Source of the DNA: Aspidiotus rigidus
Taxonomy: Eukaryota > Arthropoda > Insecta > Hemiptera > Diaspididae
NCBI GenBank assembly: GCA_035079385.1
Contig: JAVHKY010000052.1
Coordinates: forward strand, 3,658,001-3,722,000
DNA length: 64,000 nt
Reading direction: 5' to 3'
A program made the position numbers and the translations under genes. The notes beneath the pieces are model-generated. The model saw nothing but the letters and a program-made list of their open reading frames with translations, was not told the origin of the DNA and searched no databases. Of this stretch, positions 22,849 to 35,122 are shown one piece after another (within the stretch, counting starts at the first letter, position 1; each line of letters begins with the position of its first letter).

Positions 22849-24397
22849 TTATAGTGAAAGTACCCAATTCATCATATGCCGGACAATTTGTAAGCATTTC
22901 ATGAATGGACGAAAACAGAATGTAATGCATAGTCATATCATGAAAAAACCTAGACAAATGAGTCATTTTATAAAATGCGGAAATGAAAACAGGCAAATTG
23001 TAAAATATTGTAGACGGAGAGCAATTCTTTTATTATATAAGTATGCCGCAAACAGACACCTTGTACACAGATAAGGATTAGAGAAATCTGTAGGTCTACT
23101 GTGAACTGTTATGTTCTCCTCTAATGCAGTAGGTGTCTATTCGTTGACGTGAGCACAGTGCGCTATAAATATTATTACGGATAGAAGACGCGAACTTTTT
23201 TTGACCGAAATTATTGAAAAAAAGCCTTCGCAGTGCGAAAGAAGAACCGACTTTTCCTATCTTATTTTCCTACATCTCTACTTCTTTTATTTTCCATTTT
23301 GTTCATTATTGGCTACATTACATTATGCTTATAATCGTTTTCGTTAATAACGGCAATATGACATCGTTTTCCGATACAAATTCATTTTCGAAACCTGCCA
23401 AGCATTATTTTTTATTCAATCTACCCGCTCCGAATTTTTCTGAATTAAAATGGAAAAATCTCAAAAACTACCAATCCGATTTTCAAAAAAAAGACCCTAT
23501 TCCCTGGTGCAAATATAAAACTTCAATAATTCTCAATTTCATATAAATCGACCCAATACCAACCGAGAACATTCGCCCACCAATAAAAGTACATACATAT
23601 GGAAAGGGAAGTCCATCACCTGTTCAAAAATGTGAGTCGAAGTGTTATTGGTCTGTTTTTCTTGGGTTGCGAAGAGTACGAGAAGAAAAAAACGAACCCG
23701 AAGAGAGGGCTAGTTGTGAAACCCATCGTCCAGTCGCTGTTCAATAGCAGAGGACAGCTTGACTTAATTGATTTGCAGTTGAGACAACATGCGGCTGAGG
23801 AACAAGTATTACCCGAACGCTCTCCGCCGTCTGACGAACAAGACAAGTCTCACAACAAAGACGACGCAGCCGAAGAGCCTCTTCAGCGTGTTTTAGGTCC
23901 AGAAAACGGGCTATTTCGGAAGAAAGAATGAATGCAAAGCAGTCATTGCTCCAGCAGGCTAAAAGAATGAAAGCGGCTTCTGACGCCAAGTTCCTTGAAC
24001 CATCTATTGGTACCACAGTCTGAGACAAGTTTCCCTTCCGAAGAAGACATGCCGGCTATCTCGTTCAGAACAGCTACAAATAAGCAGGCCGAGGAGGATG
24101 GCTGTCATAGTCAAGGGTTCGTCGAGGGCAACTGCCAATAGAGATGTACTACCAGTTATTGCGCTTGTTGGTACGAAAATTTGCTCTGTAACAGCAAATG
24201 TCACAACAGCTCGGCCTGCCCCCCGTTAATTAATGGTTAATTTTAATTTAGCACAATTTCCCTATGCATTTTGTAAAATGCCTAGTCTATTTGTGGAACA
24301 ATTTTCTCCTTACACGATCTGCCTAAAATTCACCGTCATTTTTTAAATTAACTAGGCATATCATGAACTGCCTGGATTTCACGATGTGCCGCTATAA
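22849..24397 (+). mobile_element. Putative DNA element around a KRBA2-like integrase
   Basis: The left end (TTATAGTGAAAGTACC, then a TTCATCATATGCC motif) and the reversed right end (TTATAGCGGCACATCG, then a TTCATGATATGCC motif) look like diverged terminal inverted repeats bracketing the integrase relic. Subterminal sequence contains repeated TCATGAA / TGCCTAG motifs. The right terminus resembles that of the 32.25-33.23 kb element (TTAGCGGCAC). Target-site duplications are not clear. The boundaries are an inference. Confidence 0.4.
23599..24235 (+). pseudogene. KRBA2-like integrase relic with internal deletion
   Basis: The first part (about 23690-23800) contains NPKRGLVVKPIV and FNSRGQLDLIDLQ, which match the start of the integrase region in KRBA2-like proteins. 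The sequence then jumps to an acidic, Glu/Lys-rich stretch. In a shifted frame (about 23925-24020) it shows KQSLLQQAKRMK and SDAKF, the segment that normally precedes a PIPDVDRGR-type C-terminal domain in this family. The catalytic core between them appears deleted. Stops and shifts make it a pseudogene. Confidence 0.6.
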
Positions 24398-27364
24398 AGT
24401 AAAATGTGTATACATAGGTATGAAGGTATGCATGTATATGTTACGCCTAATTCTTGGTATTGTCAATTCCGTAAAATCGGCAACAAAAATGCCGATTACG
24501 TGAAATAGAGAAGGTCATTTACAAATTCATAAAATCGGCAAAGTGACTACCTAATCCATGAAATTGACAAAAAATTTTCGCCGACTTCATGTAAACTTTT
24601 TTTGGTCAATCTCACGAAATTGTCCACCTTTCATTAGGTAAACCGATGTATACCGGTAAAAATCGTTTTCAGTGCATGTGTATATAGACAAAAGCTCAGT
24701 TTCATCAAGCTGTAGTTTTCAAATAACAAAATCAAATGAATAAATAGTCACACTGAGAGACCCATTGCAAGGCTGAAGAGTGAAGATTTTTGTCACATTG
24801 AAACAGCTTACCCAGGCGGCAAACAATGTGCGAGTGGCGCATCAGATAACATTTTTTTCGATAAACACCATGGTTTCAAGCAATAATTCGAAATTCTCTA
24901 ATTTGAATAAAACTATTTAAAGATGCTGAAAACAGCGGTGATTTTCAACGCAAACGCTTTCCACATGTTAAGTTAAAATATGTATTTCGTAAAAAGACGA
25001 CTTCATCCACGAAACGAGATATACATAATATTATATTATAAAAGCTGATTGCTCTTTGTCGTGAAGCAGAAGTAGGTAGTCTCACCCGAACAAACCGAGA
25101 CAATAACAGAATTCGCGAGTAGCAATTTTATAATCCCAGTCGTTTTTCGTCTAATAAGCGAATATAAAGTTGCCGGAAGTCAAATCAACGGTGAAGATTT
25201 TATCGTCACCGTATTGATAATAAACCCAATGGGTTTCGGTTGGAAGGCGTACAAAGGGTGCTGTAAAGCTCATTCACGTACGCAATGAAAATCAAATACA
25301 GGGTGAAATTTATGATCGTGGATGCCTATATGTATACCTTCGACACAATGTGTGGCGTCGTGCTTTCATTTGTTGTCACTTTTATTTTGAAAAGAAGGAG
25401 GAAGAACAAGTGAGAACAACGAGGAACACGGTACAAGTTTGATATTTTCCATAAGAGATTCCAAAATTGGGTTCTCATTTCCTTTCTCCGCCACCTCACT
25501 TATAGCGACAAGAACGACGACGAACAAAGGTTTAGTCACTTAATTCGTATTTAATTAATGTCGTAATGTCGTTTTGTACGAACTTCCCACTTTCTTCTTC
25601 CATAGCGTTTTGCATGCTCGACAAATAGGCATAATGTCATCTAATTTTACATTCTGTTACGATCGAGTACTTATTTACAAAGCCAAAATTCAACTATGTA
25701 CAATACGAAAACCGCGCATTTATTTTATTAGGATTATGGGTATTTCCTGCAAATAATAAGTATACACTAATTGAATTACTTGAATACCTAATTACGAGTA
25801 TGTAATCTTGGTCAGTCGAAAATAGACTCTGTCTAATAGGAACAAATTCGAAAAGTGTCTAGATGGCTACCTACAAGAAAAGAACTATCAATGATCAAGT
25901 TCGGAATATGGTTTTGAAAATACTTATAGATAGACTCTCAATTTTAGTCACATTTCGTAAAAATATGTAGAATATAAACAATAATAAAAAAAAGAAAAAA
26001 AAAGAAAAAAAGGAGGAGTTTTGTAACGTGTGTTTTCAATTAACGTGATTAAGAGGTTATTAGGTGAAATACTATCATCTAAGGTGTTGATGTTAAATTG
26101 GTTACATATAGGTAGGTACTGATTGAAGTTTGAAGATGAGAAATTTTAATTATCACTCAAGCAAATACATCTTTAGCAAGTTTAGACGCTGTTTAAGATG
26201 TATAATGTCATTTTAGTCATTCGGCGAATTATTGAATAAGATGAAGAAAAGTACGGATGAGGAGCACGAGTACTCGTAACACTTCAAGGTTAAAAAGTTG
26301 TAATGGAAACATAAATCGATAGAGGTCGGAAGAGGCGAGCATAAAATAAGATCGCTTGCTCTGTATCTAATCGTACTCGACAAAGTAGAAGCTATCATCT
26401 ACCCGGTCTTAAAAATTGCAGAAATTTCATTAAAATTTAATTTACTAAATGGAGTGAACGAGCTTGTCCAAGACAGAAAACGTAATATTCCGCACGGAGT
26501 GATCATTAAACGTGTTAATTTCTTATAGTTCGAGCCAGAAATAAAATGGTCTTCAATAGTTTTTCATACTTTCTGCAACCCGCTTTTATAGAAGGCTAAT
26601 ATTTTTTTTATTTTCACTTGAAACGGTGTCACGCACCACGAAATTGGTAGACCTAATTTATTTTCATGTTTGCAGTCGACACACGGAATGCCATAAAAAT
26701 ACAGTAAAAATTTCAAAAAACAAGAGTACGCGTAAAGGGCTCGTTTTTCCTTCTGATTCTAAATGGGATTTTGTTACAACGTAGGATGTGGAAATGGTCT
26801 TGAGAAAATGATGAGCTTATTTCGGTAGAAATGATATTTTTTAGTACTGGACAGTATGGTCAAACTTCGATGTTGGAGAATATAAATGTACTAAAGTCGA
26901 AACGAAAGAGAAAAATTCAAGAAAAATACGCACACAATTGAAATCGATTTCGATGGCTGATTACTATGTAATAATCGATTATTTGGAGAGATTTCTCGCA
27001 TTTTCATTTCTCGTACAGATGCTTATTTACTTCACCAGCGAAATGATTCCATACCCTCGAAGTCAAAATAATCATCATTAATCTCAAAATCAAACACGTG
27101 CAATTTTTCCAAGTCACACTTATCATATGATTTTTGGCCTATCGATGGAATTGTTCCCTAAAGTTTTTTTTTTTTTTGTATGTTGGGGAGGGGGTTGGTT
27201 GTATTTATGTAACACGCCAAGGAAATTGGAAATTGTTCCACTTTTTAAAGTCCGTATTGATGACGGACGTCAAAAATTTATGAAAAATCTTCCTCAAGAT
27301 AGACTTCCTGAACATACGTAATTAGGTCTAACGTGGAATTTGTTGGTTTTTATTCTGTTCTTAG
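24398..27364. other. Intergenic sequence with decayed motif repeats
   Basis: 24.40-24.65 kb continues the CGTAAAATCGGCA / TCATGAAAT-type motif repeats seen in the preceding element. The remainder is AT-rich with no recognised gene; a poly-purine run lies near 25.98-26.02 kb. Confidence 0.4.
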
Positions 27365-27457
27365 GGTCGGCCCGGACACAAAAGCCCAACCGTATTGCAA
27401 TCACTTTTTAGGATCGGGCCGGATAGTGACGGTCGACCATATTGCAATCATTTTTTT
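27365..27457. repeat. Two-copy direct repeat, period about 47 bp
   Basis: Two units, each with a GGTCGGCCCGGA- or GATCGGGCCGGA-like start and ending in TATTGCAATCA plus a T-run, lie head to tail. Confidence 0.65.
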
Positions 27458-30400
27458 TTCTTTCTTACTTCTGTGGGTCAGTTAAGACGCTCACGTCACG
27501 GTCGTCGATAGCAGGTATCTTCAGGAAAAGTCATATATCCGAATGGTGGTTTCTCTAATTTTACAAGATGTCGTAAGGTTGTAGATGGTTGCTACTTTTT
27601 CCGCTCGAGTCTGAAGATGACGGTTATTGTCAAAGGACTCACTTCTAAACCAAATTAGCGCTACATTGTTTTTGTTCAGCATGAAGTACTCGTAATTAAA
27701 AGTTCCTCTTCTTCTTTCAACGTTTAATTATATTTGTTTGGCTAAAAAGTTGCAGAAAAGTAGCAATCACCTACTACCTTAAATCATATATCTGTCAAAA
27801 AATACCTATATAATATTGGTTTATGAGTGATTTTCCAATTCTTGGTAAGATGTTCTCAATTGTCGTGTTGAGTGTGTGTGCCCAGCTCATTTGTAAAGTT
27901 TGTCAGCCCATGTAATTTTCTCATTACTTGAGGATTTTATTGTTATTTCAGTTGGGTTTGGTTCTTTTCTCTCGCTCTCTTCCTCTTCCGATAAAGAAAA
28001 AGCAAATGAAACTGTGAATAATGACTGAATATTTCCATGTTAAAAAAATTAAATAACGCCTAATTTCTTATAATTATTAAATTAGAAGCCCACATTTTGC
28101 TTTACTAGGTTGAATTCTTTTTTGTTTTTGCCCTAATGGTATTGTCTTAGCTTTCCAGAAGATGTTGACTAATATGCTCTCTACGCTTGCATTACAAACT
28201 CTTCCAAAATGGAGGGCATGTACTCGTCAATTTCGGTAATTTTTCCAATCAATCATGACGACCCAAATGCCAAACTTCTGAGCCTTGAACTCATCAAAAG
28301 TGCACAACTTCCACCTCACACTGTACTCTTCAGGTATTCTATACTGGATTATTTCTCTGTGCATGTAGGGTGTTTACTCATGTATGAGACTGTAAACTGA
28401 GTGAATCACATTAGGAAGTATAGTTTTCTTTCAAAATGACTATTCAGCATATTTTCCCTCGTTTATTTACAATTAGTTTTTGTATTTTCTCCTCTTTACT
28501 TTGTTCAAAAGCATTAAACTTTTTGTGAACTCTGTTCTTGTAATTTTAGATCGTATTTTCGTGATTTTACATTATTTTTTGGTGCCTATATTTTTTGTTT
28601 AAACGCCTCTTTCTTTTTGTATGGTTTATTATTCTCTCTTATTATTATTCTCTGATTGTAAGGCGTTAAATTTTGGAAATTTAATTCGTCCGCGATAGTA
28701 CTTTGTTTTGGATTCTAAAGATTAGGGTTAGTCACAATAAGAAATACTTTTATTTAAAGAGCGCACGACTTATTCGGTATGTTTCATCACCACTCAATTT
28801 TATCAAGTAAACAATTTTATTCATTCTACTTTTATTGTATCGTGAGGGTTTACATTTATTTATTTTTCTTTTCCTTTCTTCCATCGTCGTCCCTAGCTGC
28901 ATGCTGAAGTATCAATATAATGGAAACAAACTTTAGCAGGAAAAAGGAAAAGACGATACAGAGAAAAAATGAACACGGGATAGCCTAGGGTATTTATCAT
29001 ATCTGCTATCTATGTAATGCAATGCGAAGACGTATCAAGTGTCCGAAAAGCCAAGAGAACTCAGGGATAACCACTTGTGTTGTGCTCTTGTTTATAGACT
29101 TAGCGTTTATTTCCTCTTCATTCGGTCAACAAGAGTTCTTCCCTTCGCAAGCCCTCGATTACCTACCCGAAGATTTTATTTATTTTTTTGGTCAAATAAT
29201 AACTTAGTTCCCGAATTCTAGCTGACTGCGTATAGAGGAGGTCCGAGAAATCATTTGTATTCAAGGACATGTAACTGAATGCTATACAACCTTATTTCTA
29301 TAATTATTATAAAATGTACAGAACGTTGTTTTTCATTAAAAGATACGACGTAAGGTGCAGTTAGGTAATTGCGTATCTACAAAAAAAAAAAAAAAAAGAA
29401 TAGCTGACGTTTGACTCCTTGCTGTAAAAAAAACTATGCAACCAATTTGCTTCAAAATTTGAAACGTTGGAAGTTACAAGACTTCTGTGCCTTATTTTAA
29501 CAATTAGCCTGTCAAATGGTCCGGATTTTGTATAACGTTTCTGTATGAAGAAAAGAAAGAACATTCTGTCTCTCACACTGTTATCGACCATAATAATTTC
29601 TAGTTCATCTTACTTCGTCATTTGAGCCGCACCCGCCAAAACAGATCGATCAAGCTGTATACTCTTGAGGGTAGACGTACAACTGTGTGAGAAAGGCAGA
29701 AAAGAAAACACTTATATGTGTAGACGAACATACGAGATTTCATGAAGCCACCGGTAGCGTACAAGATAGTAAATCCTTGTCATCGAAATTTCTGGTAGCT
29801 GCATGATGGTATCCGTGCTTGGAAAGGCAGCAGCATTTCAGATGTAATCGTAAAACAATACGACCCATTGCAAATCCCTCATGTACACTGTAACGACAAT
29901 AAAACTACCCCGTAATACGTATCGATGGCGAAAAAATAAAATATTGGAAATTTATTATCATTTTTTATCTATGGCAGCGACTGCCTTCGCATTAAAATCA
30001 GTGTACTCTAACCGTGTCTTGAGTAAATCTCTCGCGACGCATTATTCATAACTCGGATGTTCGACCTGTCGTGGAACAGGGCTCAATTTTCTTGGATTTC
30101 GGCGATATGAGTATTGTATGATTGCATCGACTCGTACACTCAAAAAGGGTAGGAAAAGCTTTACTATCGCTTCATTTCTTCCCTATTTACATTTTAAATG
30201 TCGAATTGTGACGTATCTATCGCATAATGCAAATAATCAATTTCTTAAACATACGCTTTGCTATTCACTATCGTCACAATTTCAAGAAATATAATCGTTA
30301 GAGTAAATTATCATCTTTGATCCATATGCATACATGTTGGACGCAGGTTAGCACCTCGAATGCGTATTTTAGTTACATCTCAGACCTATTAGAAGCCAAG

Positions 30401-31199
30401 TCCATGCTGATGACCAGAGTACAGTAGCACTTGATAGACAAAAATATAATACCTACGAACCTTATGCAAAGCAAAAAATCAGTGGAGGGAAATAAAAAAA
30501 GTATTCAGTTCTATTTTACTCTATGAAAATTATTAGGTTTTGAAGCTCAAGTACAGAAAAACATAGACCCTAGCTCAGTTTAATATATTTCTTGACTTAG
30601 AAATAATTATGTCTCAAATATTTCTATACTTGTACTTATCTATGGCTCATAATATCTTCAAGTAGGAGATCTCAATACTTCCCATTCATATCAGTAGATC
30701 ATACATTCGCTAGTTATCAACAACATTAGTAAATATGCATTGACTTCTTTTAAATCAAATAGAGGTAAACTTGCAAAACAATGAAAACCGTACCTACGAA
30801 TTTTCACCAACTTTCCTCGGAAACGAGAATGTAAACTTTGAGTGATAGTGGAATGGTTTTATGATCCTCATTTGAAGAAGAGATCACTTACTTGGTCGGA
30901 GAGCAGATAAAATTTGTACATTTTCCATCTTTTATTTCCTAGTTTCATTTCTGGACCCTTTACATCAGGTTACTTAGTCCCAAGTTCATTGAGAAGTTAT
31001 AAGTATCCTACATTTCTGGAAATCAGTAGTCATCGCTATTTGCCTAATTTCATTTCTCTTTTCCTCCAGTTCCGAAGTGCGGTTATTTTGTCTTAGGGAC
31101 AGCGATATTAATTCTTTGAAATAATTACGTCTGTATGGGCTGGCTTCTTATTGATTTTACATTCTACCTTAATCCCAAGTAGTTTGTTCTCCCTGTTCC
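27458..31199. other. Intergenic sequence, nothing recognised
   Basis: Short frames only, mostly Ser/Phe-rich readings of AT-rich DNA. The frame at 28209-28400 starts with ATG but has no domain or splice context. No RNA gene seen. Confidence 0.4.
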
Positions 31200-31520
31200 C
31201 TCGTACATTTTAACAGGGAACCTGTTCTCTTTGTGGCGTGCATCGTCCGGCGAAAAACTTGGAAAAATTTCGACTCTCGAGCTATACATATATGATAGGA
31301 GGGGGACCTGGAAAAATTTTTACTCTCGAGCTATATATTTCAAAGTCTCTAAAATAGGTCAAGGTCGCTGATGACATCCTATTTTATACTAGGCTTAAAG
31401 TAGGTCTAGGCCTCCTTCATACTAGTTTTATCCTAGGTCTAGGCGTCCTTAAATTTTCAATACCAAAGCCAATTTGACTCATAGAACAGGTTCCCCGCGA
31501 CCCTCGTTCAACTCCGTTAA
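31200..31520. repeat. Copy of the GGAACCTGTT dispersed repeat
   Basis: It opens with AACAGGGAACCTGTTC and closes near 31485 with the inverted terminus GAACAGGTTCCC. In between are TCCGGCGAAAAACTTGG, TCTCGAGCTATA and CTAGGCTTAAAGTAGG-like motifs shared with the copies at 37, 49.3 and 62.3 kb. Confidence 0.75.
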
Positions 31521-31841
31521 GGAAGCCGTCGTTTTTTCCTATTATAGTAAACTACAAAATCCCTACTTCTTACCTTACTGACATAGTTTACAAGAAATCA
31601 CTTGAATGAAGTACGACGTAATCTATTTTTCTTCTCAAATTGTTAAATTACTGGTGTTCCAGATGCATCCACTGGAACTATCCACGCAAAATCTTTCAAA
31701 TAGCTTAATTGTTTTGTTACCTGAGCAGAATTGATTACTAATATGGGAACGTACCCAAACTATGTGACCTGTTCTTGCCGTCTTTTCACCCTATAGTACA
31801 CCAATTTTTGAGCAGTTTTTTTTTTCAACATAATTATTACC

Positions 31842-31909
31842 TATAGAAAAAAGAAAAAACGGCTCTTCCCGCACAGCCGCGGGAAGAGCCGTTTTTTCTT
31901 TTTTCTATA
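31842..31909. repeat. Perfect 31-bp hairpin
   Basis: Arms 31842-31872 and 31879-31909 are exact reverse complements with a 6-nt loop (ACAGCC). The loop-proximal 12 bp (GGCTCTTCCCGC) is GC-rich; the outer part is an A-rich/T-rich tract pair. A transcript across it would form a fully paired stem. Confidence 0.97.
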
Positions 31910-32250
31910 TGAATAAACCTTGCACGCAAAAATAAATATTTTATTATAATTATTACCGTATGTAATTTTAAATGACTATTATATTATATACTATTACAAA
32001 GCTTTCAAAAGGAAAATTATGTCTACAGGATTTTGAAGGCTATATTCAGGAAAAAATGCATTCTCTATCTACAAGATTTTGAAGAAATTCAGCTCTAAAA
32101 ATTCTAAATTTTCCAGAGAATTAAACCACGTGACCAAACCTTGAAACTCCTTCCTCCCCACATTGACCTGGTGTGGCATTTTGACAAACCCCCTTCCCCC
32201 TAAAATGGTCAGGTAGTTTGGGTATGTTCCCTGTATCAGAAGTGCATATG

Positions 32251-33227
32251 TTAGCGGCACTTTGTAAATTAAGGCAATTTATAAATATCCTAGGTAATAT
32301 ATAATCAATAGGCAATTTATTAATGGTTTACTTTAATTTATAAAAAGCCTAGGTACGTGACAAATGTCCTAGGTAAGTCATGAATGTCCCAGGTAATGTG
32401 TAAATAACCTGTTTTATGTGTTGCGCACGCATTCAATTCACGATTACTTATTGTATGCTAATTATTGAAAAGAAAAAAAAAAGTATGCAACAAATTATCA
32501 AAGAGGGGGAAAATATTAGAAAAATTTTCTTGCTGTTACTATTTATTGCACCAGGCGCTACTAGAGTGGCACTTTGATGAACAAATTATTCCATTCTTAA
32601 CACACAGGCACCGTTTACTTTTGCACCTGCTAACGCAATTGCATCGGACGAACCCCTGGCCGTGCCCTCCAATAGCCTTTGCCTCTTTCGTAGCTGCAGA
32701 ACGCAGTAAAATGTTACTTTATGCTTCTTTTCCGCATCACCCCCGTTCACATCAACGTCCAATTTTCTTTTAAAAAATTAAATAATCTTTCGAAAATATG
32801 AAGGTACCAATTTAGTGACAACAAAGTACAGCGATAATTTTCGAATACGAAATACAATTATGATATTCACATTGATATTGAACTTTTTGCACAGTCAAAC
32901 AGTACATTATTGCCACAGCAATATCAGTATACGGTTCACATATCTTCTTGTAGGAACTTGTCGACTTCTTTCGCCGCTTCATCAGCTGATCACAATACAT
33001 GATGTGTGATGTATCTATTCTAAATGATAAAAATTATTCTTCGAAATAAAAATTATCTGTATGTAATCGCTATTCACACATTATCGAGGCAACTCATGAC
33101 TTACCTAGGACATTTGTAACGTGCCTAGGCTTTTTATAAAATAAAGTAAACCATTAATAAATTGCCTATTGATTATATATTACCTAGGATATTTATAAAA
33201 TTGCCTTAATTTACAAAGTGCCGTTAA
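32251..33227. mobile_element. 977-bp element with about 145-165 bp TIRs
   Basis: The left terminus (TTAGCGGCACTTTGTAAATT, about 32251-32410) and the reversed right terminus (TTAACGGCACTTTGTAAATT, about 33068-33227) match almost base for base for about 145 bp, with weaker match beyond. Within each terminus are repeats of the motif CCTAGGTAA and TCATGA. The interior has no recognisable transposase, so this is a non-autonomous DNA element. Similar termini flank the KRBA2-like relic at 22.8-24.4 kb. Confidence 0.9.
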
Positions 33228-33402
33228 TACATATCTAATCCCACATTGAGGACACCTAAACATTTTGCGTCTTCTTGCTTTAGATTTATTGTCATTTTTT
33301 TTTTTTTTTTTTTTTTTTGAGCATTGTTTTTAGATTTATTGTCATTGTCATTATTATTATTTGTTTTCTCTCTTTTGTTTATTATATTGTTTCATATTTC
33401 AT

Positions 33403-33403
<1 letters not shown>

Positions 33404-33436
<33 letters not shown>
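33404..33436. repeat. Long poly(T) tract
   Basis: About 33 consecutive T residues, with another T tract at 33297-33318. They could be relic poly(A) tails of minus-strand retroelements or simple slippage tracts. Confidence 0.9.
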
Positions 33437-33699
33437 CAATATGGTGCCGTGAGTAATTGGGACAACACGTTCCCAAATAAGCAAAATAAAATAAAAGTTA
33501 GGGAGCAAGTTTTCTTTAACAACTATATACCAACAATTCAATTCATTATAGGAAAACTGGATTTTTGTTATTCCCAACTCGGTATATTTCAAGGTGTGAG
33601 AAGTACCATAATACTAACTGGTATCCAGATCTTCCTTATACTCCAGTATTTCAACACCTGAAGAAAGGAGTACATTCCAAACTTTTTTTTAGATGAACA

Positions 33700-34165
33700 A
33701 AGCTTGCTGTACCTCTATCAATTAAGTACCTACTCCTTATTTACTCCACCAATCAAAATTGAAATATTTTCATCTATACTCTTTCCGGATTTCTTTTTGA
33801 GGTATTTGATAACGTGGTCTCTTGGTTCATCCGGAAACAGTCAGTGGGACATCAAATATGTATCGCTATCGCTGGCTGCTTGTGAGGGAATGTGGATAAA
33901 GTCGCTATTGAATGAAAACAATGTTTGTATCAGTCGATTCACTTTATTTGAGGGCGACTAGAATGCCATTTATATTGGGGCTGACAACAACAAAAAAACA
34001 AAACATATCAACGTGCGACGTTCGTGATCTTATTGAACGTGGTATTATAGATGTGAAATTCATCGAGTCAAAAAATCAAAAAGCTGATATATGCTGACCA
34101 AAAATATGTCTGCTGAAGAATTACATTCAAGGTGTAGAAATTTGAAACTCGTTTAATCTGTATCC
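33700..34165 (+). pseudogene. Degenerate Copia-type RNase H/C-terminal fragment
   Basis: The frames carry VSWFIRKQSVGH, then YVSLSLAACEGMWIKSLLNE (the usual AEY..L..A.CE..WL..LL motif of Ty1/Copia RNase H). FTLFEGD follows, and finally VRDLIERGIIDVKFIESKNQ with KADI, the typical Copia C-terminal phrase. Frameshifts separate the pieces near 33.83 and 33.96 kb. No LTR was identified. Confidence 0.85.
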
Positions 34166-34843
34166 TTTTCGTTGTTCCTGTTTGTCAATCGTCTATCGTT
34201 GTTTTTTTTTACCTACTTATGTAATGATTAAGAGAGAATATTGGTGCGAGTGTAATTATTATCCACGAGTGTGAGATGTATGTGTGTATTTAGGCCTATG
34301 TATAATAACTATTGGAAAGTCAGTATTATTGTTGAATATCGACAATAAATGCATATACTTTCTGTCTCTCGTTCTTTCATGAACACGAAGATGATACAGA
34401 ACTGATGAATATGTGTACAGCAGGAAATGTTCCAGAGTGGGTGTAAATCGGAATAATAATCCCTACTAGAGCTGTTTGTAAGGAACATTATGAAGTTCAA
34501 AGGAAGGATAGCTGCCATCTGTAAGTGACGAGAATAGACTTTACATAAAGCTCTACTCTCAAACGTGTAACTTTAGCCTTAGGTCTTTTTTGGAATGATA
34601 AATTGAAGTGTACGCTGAACTGGTACGCAGACTGACCGCTGCCAGCTTAACTCAAACGAGATAAAGTCCGCCTTATTTATAATTCTGTAGGTTTTCTATT
34701 GCATTTTGCCTCACGGGACATCATTTATAAACGAACCAAACGTATGAAAAAACTTTACGCATTGATATGCGAAAAATGGTGAACGGGAAAAAAACTACTG
34801 TGTATCGTTCATCCGTTCTTTCTTCTTTCGATGATACAAGGCT
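34166..34843. other. Intergenic sequence, nothing recognised
   Basis: AT-rich sequence without recognised features. Confidence 0.4.
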
Positions 34844-35122
34844 TCACCCGCGAGCTGACCCTTTCGCTATTTGTGTATTACCGAGTCTATTTTTTAAATT
34901 CGACATTCTCATACCCTGTTCTAAGAATATTTTCGTATTATTAAAGTGAGAGGAGTTTTTTTTTTCTCTCGTCTTTTCGGATACTTTCTTTTCGTATCTG
35001 GCCACTCGACCATCATTTGTCTTCTCAAACAGTAATATATCCTTATCTCGAAGAACAATAATTTTTCTAGCGAATTCCTCAGAGAGTGACTGGTCGTACA
35101 TCTGCTTCACGTAGCGTTCCAA
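34844..35122 (-). CDS. Charged minus-strand frame, doubtful
   Basis: The frame reads a strongly charged, helical-looking protein (for example MYDQSLSEEFARKIIVLRDK and VARYEKKVSEKTREKK), better than the surrounding low-complexity frames. It lacks a good ATG: the first Met is internal and a stop lies just upstream. An upstream exon with a convincing acceptor was not found. It could be an exon, a relic, or chance. Confidence 0.22.
   Translation of the reverse strand: MERYVKQMYDQSLSEEFARKIIVLRDKDILLFEKTNDGRVARYEKKVSEKTREKKNSSHFNNTKIFLEQGMRMSNLKNRLGNTQIAKGSARG

Noticed and set aside
33317..33661. 114-codon frame with a Phe run
   Set aside because: It is a reading of a 33-nt T tract and flanking AT-rich DNA.
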